Of a stretch of DNA of 7,848 nt, positions 1-5,102 are shown piece by piece. The notes beneath the pieces were generated by a model. It searched no databases. It saw only the letters and a list, made by a program, of their open reading frames with translations, and was not told where the DNA came from. Numbering within the stretch: the first letter of the stretch is position 1; each line of letters begins with the position of its first letter. The stretch comes from a bacterium (GTDB lineage: Bacteria; Actinomycetota; Acidimicrobiia; Acidimicrobiales; Ilumatobacteraceae). Position numbers and translations under genes: made by a program. The DNA lies in assembly GCA_029978815.1 (NCBI GenBank), contig JAPOIQ010000041.1:1-7848 (forward strand), in the 5' to 3' direction.

Positions 1-414
1 GACGAGCTCTTTGATGATTTCTGCCTCACGCCATTCCATCCCTCTGAACTCGAGGCACGACTCGACCATCTCCTCGCATCGGTCGGCCCTGTAGCGACTC
101 GCTCAGAGGTCGTGATGTACGAGAACCTCGCACTCAATCTCGAGACGTACCAGGCATCGGTCTCAGATCAACCGCTCGACCTCACCTACATGGAGTACGA
201 GTTGTTGAAGTTTCTTGCGCAAAACCCTGGGAAGGTGTTCTCACGAGAAATGTTGCTCAGTCGTGTCTGGGGATACGACTATTACGGTGGCGCAAGGACA
301 GTTGATGTACATGTTCGTCGCCTAAGGGCAAAACTTGGCGAAGAACACGCTGATCTCATTCAGACCGTTCGATCGGTTGGTTACCGATTTGGACGGTCAC
401 GTTGGAAGGCCTGA
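1..414 (+). CDS. OmpR/GlnR-type response regulator, C-terminal part (5' truncated)
   Basis: The frame is open from base 1, so the gene begins outside the window; 137 residues are visible, ending at TGA 412-414. Residues 1-25 are the last strand and helix of a receiver domain (DDFCLTPFHPSELEARL). About residues 40-133 form an OmpR-type winged helix, with the recognition region TVDVHVRRLRAKLG and the closing hairpin TVRSVGYRF. The family binds DNA as dimers to control transcription. The usual receiver motif K-P-F reads T-P-F here (Thr10), so the conserved phospho-signalling lysine is missing. Together with the winged-helix sequence, this resembles actinobacterial GlnR, an atypical regulator of nitrogen genes, although the phospho-acceptor region is out of view. 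The GTG at 112 is an internal codon, not the true start. The family is certain from the winged helix; the GlnR assignment is inference. The gene converges on the deaminase with one base between stops, leaving no room for a terminator. Confidence 0.88.
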   Translation, partial: DELFDDFCLTPFHPSELEARLDHLLASVGPVATRSEVVMYENLALNLETYQASVSDQPLDLTYMEYELLKFLAQNPGKVFSREMLLSRVWGYDYYGGARTVDVHVRRLRAKLGEEHADLIQTVRSVGYRFGRSRWKA

Positions 415-415
415 T

Positions 416-1777
416 TTAGTCCAGAATTCGCTGAATCCGTCGTGACGCAGCGCTGTGCGCGGCCAACATCTCACCGGTTGCTCCAGAGACGAGCTGGCCT
501 CCACGCACAACGGCTTTCCCGTTGATGATCGTGTCGCGTGCCCCGGTTGGGCCGCACCGCAACCATGCCTCAACCGGATCAGAAACCGCTCCGGCAAATG
601 CAATTCCGTTCTGATCCCATACCGCAATATCGGCGGCAGCACCGATGGTCAATGTTCCCAACTCAGCGGTTCGGCCGAGACATGCTGCCCCACCACGTGT
701 TGCCATCTCAAGAACTTGACGAGAAGTCATTGCATCAGCGCCATCCCGCAATTTCGCAAGTAGCAATGCCTGACGAGCCTCTAACCACATCGATGCAGAA
801 TCTGCTGAGGAGGACCCGTCAACGCCAAGCCCAACCGGGCATCCCGCTGCTCGTAGCGAACCGGCAGGGGCAATTCCTGAGGACAAGATGAGGTTTGAGC
901 TTGGGCAATGTGCGACGCCAACCCCAGCGGCTCCTAACCGGCTGATCTCGTCATCGTTGGGCATCACGCAATGGGCAACCCAGCTTCGCGGACTCGCCCA
1001 ACCAGTTCGTTCTAGGTATTCAGTAGGGCGACAACCAAAGGTGGCGAGGCTGTAGTCATCGTCCTCTGAGTTTTCTGCGAAGTGCGTGTGAAGTCGTACA
1101 TTCAGGCGCTCGGCAAGTTCTGCGGTACGAACAAGGAGTTGTTCGGTCACGCTGAACGGCGAGCACGGTGCGAGGGCGATCTGTGTCATCGACCCCCATG
1201 AATCGTCGTGGTGCCGATGCACCGCTTCTTCGCATGCCGCGAGGATGTCGTCATCATCTTCAACAACATCGTCTGGCGGTAACCCTCCGTCTTTTTCAGA
1301 AAGTGACATCGAGCCGCGAGTTGGATGGAAGCGAACGCCGATATCGCGCGCAGCAGTGATCTCTGCTGCGAGAAGATCTCCTGATGAACGTGGGTGCACG
1401 TACAAGTGGTCCGTTGAGGTGGTGCACCCCGAAAGCGCTAACTCAGCGAGTCCCACCCATGCTGAAACGTAGATTGCCTCCTCATCGATTGACTTCCATA
1501 GCGGATACAACGACTGCAACCATCCGAAGAGCGGCTTGTCCGTCATCCCCTGGTACGCCCGCGTCAAATTCTGGTAGAGGTGATGATGTGTATTGATGAG
1601 ACCTGGAGTAACGAGGCACCCAGAAGCATCAATGACCTGTTCTGCAACCGGCGGGTCTTGTGTGCCGATGCCGTGAATTCTTCCATCAACGACCGAGACC
1701 CAGCCGCCAGGAAGTTCACGACGCTGATCGTCCATCGTTGCGACGAGCCGAGCATTTGTGACGACGAGATCAGCCAT
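416..1777 (-). CDS. 8-oxoguanine deaminase-type amidohydrolase
   Basis: A 453-residue, full-length cytosolic amidohydrolase of the guanine deaminase/AtzB-like subgroup. Metal ligands visible in order: HxH at His64/His66 (NTHHHLYQNLTRA), His232 with Glu235 in HTHFAE, His269 in VAHC, and Asp320 in GVDGSSSAD. The stretch around 154-180 (RGSMSLSEKDGGLPPDD, then an acidic run) and the FGWLQSLYPLW segment near 84-94 are typical of 8-oxoguanine deaminases, which hydrolyse 8-oxoguanine to urate and ammonia and remove an oxidised base from the purine pool. Related family members act on isocytosine or chlorinated triazines, so the substrate is inferred from motifs. The C-terminal part (about 375-430) returns to the small beta domain, ending in TIINGKAVVRGGQLV. 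ATG 1777 is chosen because no Shine-Dalgarno is present but a -10 box (TAGCGT) lies exactly six bases upstream, suggesting a leaderless transcript. No purine-pathway partner is adjacent. Confidence 0.87.
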   Translation of the reverse strand: MADLVVTNARLVATMDDQRRELPGGWVSVVDGRIHGIGTQDPPVAEQVIDASGCLVTPGLINTHHHLYQNLTRAYQGMTDKPLFGWLQSLYPLWKSIDEEAIYVSAWVGLAELALSGCTTSTDHLYVHPRSSGDLLAAEITAARDIGVRFHPTRGSMSLSEKDGGLPPDDVVEDDDDILAACEEAVHRHHDDSWGSMTQIALAPCSPFSVTEQLLVRTAELAERLNVRLHTHFAENSEDDDYSLATFGCRPTEYLERTGWASPRSWVAHCVMPNDDEISRLGAAGVGVAHCPSSNLILSSGIAPAGSLRAAGCPVGLGVDGSSSADSASMWLEARQALLLAKLRDGADAMTSRQVLEMATRGGAACLGRTAELGTLTIGAAADIAVWDQNGIAFAGAVSDPVEAWLRCGPTGARDTIINGKAVVRGGQLVSGATGEMLAAHSAASRRIQRILD

Positions 1778-1783
1778 GAAGAA

Positions 1784-1789
1784 ACGCTA
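1784..1789 (-). promoter_or_regulatory. -10 box TAGCGT, leaderless promoter of the deaminase
   Basis: On the minus strand TAGCGT is followed by six bases (TTCTTC) and the ATG at 1777, so transcription would start at or next to the A of ATG. No convincing -35 element was found at 16-18 bases, and there is no Shine-Dalgarno. The call rests mainly on the same spacing recurring at four other genes in the window. Confidence 0.55.
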
Positions 1790-1830
1790 ACCAGCGCGAA
1801 ACAACCAACCTGTCCTCATCAGGTTTTGAG

Positions 1831-1850
1831 ACCCGACGGTCATGACCCGA
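1831..1850. repeat. Direct repeat ACCCGA with a 10-bp palindrome between
   Basis: ACCCGA occurs at 1831-1836 and 1845-1850, and the perfect palindrome GGTCATGACC lies at 1838-1847, overlapping the second copy. The site sits 61-70 bases upstream of the deaminase ATG and directly after the stop of the small membrane gene. It could be an operator or activator site for the deaminase. A palindrome this short may also be chance. Confidence 0.25.
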
Positions 1851-2006
1851 TCAGTCGTCGATCTCAAGGAGTTCGCTGCCTTCGAAGCGGCGCTCACCGT
1901 CACGCTGCAATACAGCGCCAATGATTGCGCTCGCTATGCCGCCACTAATTCCGATGATCACAGGAAAGAGCGCAAGTATGACAACGATCGCAATTGCACC
2001 AGGCAT
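1851..2006 (-). CDS. Small single-pass membrane protein, 51 residues
   Basis: ATG 2006 to TGA 1851 encodes 51 residues beginning MPGAIAIVVILALFPVIIG. Residues 3-33 are strongly hydrophobic and glycine/alanine-rich, enough for one membrane helix or a tight hairpin. They are followed by a charged tail (QRDGERRFEGSELLEIDD) with a basic juxtamembrane part and an acidic end. Such membrane-then-charged architecture is hard to get by chance. The upstream -10 box TACACT sits six bases before the ATG, the same layout as its neighbours. The gene lies between ridA-like and the deaminase on the same strand, 52 bp after the former. I do not know a function. From memory, comparable tiny proteins ending in a GSELL-like motif occur in Acidimicrobiia, but that is unverified here. 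Possible roles are a membrane regulator or a small subunit of a transporter or respiratory complex. Confidence 0.72.
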   Translation of the reverse strand: MPGAIAIVVILALFPVIIGISGGIASAIIGAVLQRDGERRFEGSELLEIDD

Positions 2007-2012
2007 GCGCTC

Positions 2013-2018
2013 AGTGTA
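2013..2018 (-). promoter_or_regulatory. -10 box TACACT, leaderless promoter of the small membrane gene
   Basis: TACACT on the minus strand, then GAGCGC (six bases), then ATG 2006. No Shine-Dalgarno precedes the ATG. A -35 element is not evident at 17-18 bases. Confidence 0.55.
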
Positions 2019-2038
2019 GTTCGATCATCCAGAAAGGC

Positions 2039-2058
2039 CAGCCTCGACCACGAGGTTG
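2039..2058 (-). terminator. Weak hairpin directly after the RidA-family stop
   Basis: On the minus strand the stop TAG is followed at once by CAACCTCG-TGGT-CGAGGCTG. This is an eight-base stem with one A/C mismatch and a four-base loop. The following bases (GCCTTTCT) are only moderately T-rich, so this is at best a weak intrinsic terminator separating the RidA-family gene from the small membrane gene. Confidence 0.3.
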
Positions 2059-2409
2059 CTACTTTTCCGGGACGTACGCCCACGCTTCAATTTCAACTGA
2101 ACCATTTAATGGCAGCGCTGCCACACCGATGGTCGACCGTGCGGGTCGATGATCACCGAACGCAGCCACATATGCGTCATTAAATTCAGCGAATGTCGAC
2201 ATATCTGTGAGGAAACACATCGTTTTTGATACGTCAGCGAGGGTCGCGCCATGCTCAGCAAGTCGCTCTGAAAGATTCGCTACTGACTGGGTGGTTTGAG
2301 CAGTCACGCCCTCAAGCAGGGCGCCGTCCGCGACACCGAGTTGGCCTGACACAATAACGAAGTCGCCGGCGCGAACAGATGGTGAATATGGTCCGATCGG
2401 AGTAGCCAT
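2059..2409 (-). CDS. RidA/YjgF/UK114-family enamine/imine deaminase
   Basis: A 116-residue protein that covers the whole RidA fold, slightly shorter than the roughly 128 residues common in the family. Signatures are IGPYSP (5-10), SGQLG (21-25), AQTTQSVANLSERL (37-50) and RPARSTIGVAALPLNGSVEIEAWAY (88-112), with Arg91 matching the catalytic arginine of true RidA and Glu106/Glu108 near the end. RidA proteins form cytosolic trimers with active sites between subunits. They hydrolyse reactive 2-aminoacrylate-type enamines and imines released by PLP enzymes, protecting other PLP enzymes from damage. Presence of the arginine favours an active deaminase, but the subfamily cannot be fixed by eye. ATG 2409 is preceded by TAAAGT at the leaderless distance and has no Shine-Dalgarno. 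The gene follows the HhH membrane gene by 34 bp but seems to have its own promoter. Confidence 0.93.
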   Translation of the reverse strand: MATPIGPYSPSVRAGDFVIVSGQLGVADGALLEGVTAQTTQSVANLSERLAEHGATLADVSKTMCFLTDMSTFAEFNDAYVAAFGDHRPARSTIGVAALPLNGSVEIEAWAYVPEK

Positions 2410-2415
2410 GGGGAC

Positions 2416-2421
2416 ACTTTA
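2416..2421 (-). promoter_or_regulatory. -10 box TAAAGT, leaderless promoter of the RidA-family gene
   Basis: Minus-strand TAAAGT, six bases (GTCCCC), then ATG 2409. The box lies within the 34 bp after the upstream gene's stop. No good -35 match was found, and no Shine-Dalgarno is present. Confidence 0.58.
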
Positions 2422-2443
2422 GAGTGCCATGAGTCGGCCCTAC

Positions 2444-3133
2444 TTACCGGGTTCGTTCGGCCGCTTGTGCGTCCTCAAAAGAGCGTGCTTCCTCCCAACG
2501 CCCCTCAGCAAAACGTTTGGCCTGCTCAGACCACGTTGCAGGGTCATGACGACCAAAACGAGGGCCGGCATCAGACAGCATCGACCGGAGAGTTTCTTGC
2601 TCAGCACGAGCAAGATCCCACCAGGTTCGGATTCCTACTCCATGACAGAGACGCTCAATTGCAGGTCCAATTCCAACCACTGCTTTGAGATCGTCTTGAG
2701 CGATTCGGCGGCCGAGCACCGCTGACCCCAGTTCGACATCCGGCAGTGTTTGCGACACCCCTCTGTCGTGCTCTTCAACTGCGCTCACATCAGACCGTTC
2801 ATCGCCTTCCTCCTGCAACACAACTTCGACAGGTTGCGGCGTGCCAATGACTAACTCATCATCACTCTTTATTTCAGAAGGAGCGGCAACATTCCGCTCT
2901 TTCATCAATTCGAGTTCAGCCTGAAGTCGATCACGTTCTTCGGCTGCTTTTCCTAGCGTCATTGCTCGCTCGCGAAGATCGGCGATCTCTGCCTCAAGTT
3001 CGTGCTGGACCTGCTTGCGGGCACGAGATACCTGACGACTCGCCGGAGCACTTCTCAACACCCACCCCAGCACAAGCCCAATCATCGCTGCAAGGGCGAA
3101 CCAGATAAACCCAATGGTCAACGTATATGGCAT
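2444..3133 (-). CDS. Membrane-anchored coiled-coil protein with C-terminal helix-hairpin-helix domain
   Basis: A 229-residue protein starting MPYTLTIGFIWFALAAMIG. Residues 6-26 form one membrane helix followed by a basic stretch (R27, R33, R37, R39, K40), which by the positive-inside rule places the rest in the cytoplasm. Residues about 36-80 are a heptad-like coiled coil (HELEAEIADLRERAM, then ERDRLQAELELMKER). Residues 81-145 are an acidic, probably flexible linker. Residues 147-215 match the helix-hairpin-helix domain annotated as flap endonuclease-like (COG3743 type): DDLKAVVGIGPAIERLC, GIRTWWDLA, then GPRFGRHDPATWSEQA. This domain usually binds DNA or serves as a protein module; no nuclease catalytic residues are evident, so the nuclease label should not be read as activity. 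The start is ATG 3133; the in-frame extension upstream runs into the OmpA gene and is not protein-like. It follows the OmpA gene by 43 bp with no clear promoter, suggesting one operon. Function is unknown. Confidence 0.86.
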   Translation of the reverse strand: MPYTLTIGFIWFALAAMIGLVLGWVLRSAPASRQVSRARKQVQHELEAEIADLRERAMTLGKAAEERDRLQAELELMKERNVAAPSEIKSDDELVIGTPQPVEVVLQEEGDERSDVSAVEEHDRGVSQTLPDVELGSAVLGRRIAQDDLKAVVGIGPAIERLCHGVGIRTWWDLARAEQETLRSMLSDAGPRFGRHDPATWSEQAKRFAEGRWEEARSFEDAQAAERTR

Positions 3134-3176
3134 CGGTTCATCATCTTTACAAACGGCAGTGCGACCACAATGCCTC

Positions 3177-4655
3177 TCACGATATCGACACGAGAATTTC
3201 CACGCGTCGACTGAGAACTTTGTCTTCAACTCCCTCAACGATGATTGGTTCTGCAGAACCAACTCCTTCAGAACGCACGACCGTTTCATCAACTCCTTGT
3301 GCGATCAGGGCCGCTGCTACCGCTGCTGCCCGGTCGGCGCTGAGTTGAAGGTTTGAGGCAGGAACCCCATCGCTATCGGTGTGCCCTCTTACCGTGACTT
3401 CAACGCCAGGTGCCTCCACGATGAGTTTGGCAATATCGGCGAGCACACGGTCACTTCCAAACACAAACTCGGCTCGACCAGAAATGAAGTTCACGGGGGA
3501 ACCGGCGAGTGTCTCAGAGATTTTGTCATTCAATGCGTCCACTTCGCTTGGGCTCACCGGCGCCGGAGGTGCGAGCAGTACCGCTGCCCCGACCGATCGA
3601 GCAACAGCTTCCATCGATGCTGCCCGAGTTTCGTCGAGATAGGTGCCGGTCAAGCTTGCGCCAGATTCTGAGATGTTGAGAACGCCGGTCTCTAGGGTGG
3701 CAAGCATCGCTCTGATCAGCCGCTCGATACCGCCTAACGAAATGACATCTGCAACAAGATCAGGAGCGTCTTCATCGATCACTTCGCCGAACATGCGTTC
3801 AAGCGTTCGGTCAGAACCTTCGGCCGCATCGGTGATGAACTCGAGCACCTCAGTGCTCACACTCGACCCGGAGACTTCAATATTTCGATTCGTGAGATCA
3901 ACTTGAAGAAGCGGAAGCACACCGGTCCCGTCAGCCCGCAGGACGGTATCGACCAGCCATATTTCTCGCCCACCGACCTCCAAGATCTCGATTACCTGTG
4001 AATAGCCATCGATGGTCGTCACTCCATTCACTAACGACACTCGAGTTGAATTCGCCGATTCGAGCATGTGGATATCGACGAGTGCAACGATCGAGGACAC
4101 GGTGCTTTCGATTTCGGCCAACAGGTCGGCACCCAACTGATCAAACGCCCCGTCGACCGGTGCCAAGACGACCGAGACATCGCTGAGTCGACTTTCAATC
4201 CCTGCCGCAAGCACGAGCCGGGACATCGTCGTAAGTTCAGGATCGCTCTCGAGAACTGAAATGAGTAACTCATCGTCGCTGACGGGGAGTGACTCGGTCG
4301 TCGTTGTCTCGTTTGACGACGACCCTGATGTGCTGGTCGGGCCGATGTCGACAGTTGTTGTGGTCGGACTCGCAGCGGTGCTCGATCCGTCGACAGTTGG
4401 TGCGCGCAATACCCGGCAGGTACGGTCAGCTGTGATCGAGTGGACACCCCGAACCTCAACGAGGTTCGCAACGAGTTGAGCGGGGAATTCGACAGGAGAA
4501 GTGCAAAACACCGTTCCATCTTGACCAGAGAAACGCACGCCGTTGACCAACGGCTCAACCGCTGCAGCTCGATCAAGCGTTCGGGTTTCGAGATCTCGTT
4601 CTATCGACGAGAGAAAGAGTGGGGCTCCCGCAATAAACAGGACGACTCCGACCAC
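3177..4655 (-). CDS. Membrane-anchored OmpA-domain protein with BON-like and fasciclin-like regions (ArfA-like)
   Basis: 492 residues from GTG 4655, extracytoplasmic after an N-terminal membrane helix (residues 1-16 in this version). Residues about 19-83 resemble a BON domain and carry a Cys51/Cys80 pair that could form a disulfide. Residues 86-125 are a Ser/Thr-rich linker. Residues about 128-240 look like a fasciclin (FAS1) domain: LVLAAGIESRLSDVSVVLAP, DGAFDQL, then His196 and LVNGVTTIDG. Residues about 320-362 resemble a second BON half. Residues 385-492 are an OmpA C-terminal peptidoglycan-binding domain with GHTDSDG (Asp427), NLQLSADRA (Arg442) and a final RRVEI. The order anchor-BON-OmpA recalls mycobacterial ArfA/OmpATb. 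Likely role: tying membrane to peptidoglycan or building a surface assembly. GTG 4655 is the first conventional start, but it shortens the membrane helix and drops the basic RQK before it. The frame is open to 4766, so translation probably begins upstream, perhaps at CTG 4700, giving 507 residues. Confidence 0.87.
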   Translation of the reverse strand: MVGVVLFIAGAPLFLSSIERDLETRTLDRAAAVEPLVNGVRFSGQDGTVFCTSPVEFPAQLVANLVEVRGVHSITADRTCRVLRAPTVDGSSTAASPTTTTVDIGPTSTSGSSSNETTTTESLPVSDDELLISVLESDPELTTMSRLVLAAGIESRLSDVSVVLAPVDGAFDQLGADLLAEIESTVSSIVALVDIHMLESANSTRVSLVNGVTTIDGYSQVIEILEVGGREIWLVDTVLRADGTGVLPLLQVDLTNRNIEVSGSSVSTEVLEFITDAAEGSDRTLERMFGEVIDEDAPDLVADVISLGGIERLIRAMLATLETGVLNISESGASLTGTYLDETRAASMEAVARSVGAAVLLAPPAPVSPSEVDALNDKISETLAGSPVNFISGRAEFVFGSDRVLADIAKLIVEAPGVEVTVRGHTDSDGVPASNLQLSADRAAAVAAALIAQGVDETVVRSEGVGSAEPIIVEGVEDKVLSRRVEILVSIS

Positions 4656-4696
4656 TGCGGCGAGTGCAATGGTTTTTTGGCGAGAGGGTGCTGGTG

Positions 4697-5029
4697 TCAG
4701 GAGAAACTCTGCCCGCAGCCGCAGGTGCGGCTCGCGTTTGGATTCGTAATTGCGAACCCTGACTGGTCAAGCCCATCTTTGTAATCAAGAGTTGCACCAA
4801 CCAGAAGTTGTGCTGATGCGGGGTCAACGACAACCTTCACCTCGCGAAGGTCATGACCAAAGGTTGCCTGCTCGTCGTCTGATGCAATATCACCATCGAA
4901 AAACATCTCATAAGAGAATCCACTGCATCCACCAGGACGCACGGCAACACGAAGAGCAAGTTCGTCTGCCCCTTCGCTATCGAGAAGATCGCGAACCTTT
5001 GATGCTGCTGTATCGGTAAGTGTGATCAT
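4697..5029 (-). CDS. A-type iron-sulfur cluster carrier (HesB/IscA/ErpA family)
   Basis: A 110-residue protein of normal family length. It carries the three invariant cysteines: Cys35 in RPGGCSGFSYEM and Cys103/Cys105 in the C-terminal CGCG motif, with the usual TNPNASRTCGCGQSF ending. A-type carriers bind a [2Fe-2S] or [4Fe-4S] cluster, usually as dimers, and hand it to apoproteins in the cytosol. Subtype (ErpA, IscA or SufA) cannot be settled here; the lone placement away from suf or isc genes would suit an ErpA-like role. The start ATG 5029 is fixed by a strong AGGAGG five bases upstream, the best Shine-Dalgarno in the window. The gene is divergent from mrp, another iron-sulfur factor, and probably heads an operon with the OmpA and HhH genes. 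Its stop TGA (4699-4697) shares bases with a CTG that could start the OmpA gene. Confidence 0.95.
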   Translation of the reverse strand: MITLTDTAASKVRDLLDSEGADELALRVAVRPGGCSGFSYEMFFDGDIASDDEQATFGHDLREVKVVVDPASAQLLVGATLDYKDGLDQSGFAITNPNASRTCGCGQSFS

Positions 5030-5034
5030 AAGAA

Positions 5035-5041
5035 CCTCCTG
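5035..5041 (-). promoter_or_regulatory. Strong ribosome binding site CAGGAGG of the HesB/IscA gene
   Basis: Minus-strand CAGGAGG ends five bases before ATG 5029. It is the only near-perfect Shine-Dalgarno at a gene start in this window and contrasts with the SD-less starts of the neighbours, implying this mRNA has a real 5' leader. Confidence 0.8.
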
Positions 5042-5052
5042 AGCCTTCCGAA

Positions 5053-5058
5053 ATTGTA
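5053..5058 (-). promoter_or_regulatory. -10 box TACAAT, promoter of the HesB/IscA gene
   Basis: Minus-strand TACAAT lies 23 bases before ATG 5029. A start site six to seven bases downstream would give a short leader containing the Shine-Dalgarno. A -35 at the normal distance is not evident; the perfect TTGACA at 5061-5066 is only two bases from this -10 and cannot pair with it in the usual way. Confidence 0.5.
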
Positions 5059-5067
5059 TCTGTCAAG

Positions 5068-5096
5068 GTGACCCGCAGGCCACTCATGGCTAATCT
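5068..5096 (+). promoter_or_regulatory. Promoter of mrp, leaderless layout (GTGACC-17-TAATCT)
   Basis: GTGACC at 5068-5073 (four of six matches to TTGACA) and TAATCT at 5091-5096 are separated by 17 bases. TAATCT is followed by six bases (GACCTT) and ATG 5103, so the start site would fall at the A of ATG. This is the most complete of the five promoters with this spacing. Confidence 0.65.
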
Positions 5097-5102
5097 GACC
5101 TT

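Noticed and set aside
112..414. A short stand-alone DNA-binding protein from GTG 112
   Set aside because: The frame is open to base 1 and its upstream codons encode the end of a receiver domain, so this is the tail of a longer regulator.
2444..3292. Longer version of the HhH protein starting inside the OmpA gene
   Set aside because: The extra 53 residues overlap the conserved OmpA domain in another frame, look unlike a real N-terminus, and would bury the membrane helix; ATG 3133 gives a clean membrane anchor start.
4031..4576. 181-residue open frame antiparallel in phase to the OmpA gene region
   Set aside because: It lies wholly inside the OmpA gene, is rich in Arg/Ser/Pro in the manner of a shadow frame, and shows no domain or start signal.
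5053..5066. TTGACA and TACAAT on the minus strand as a canonical promoter pair
   Set aside because: They are only two bases apart, so they cannot form a -35/-10 pair; only TACAAT is kept as a -10 candidate.
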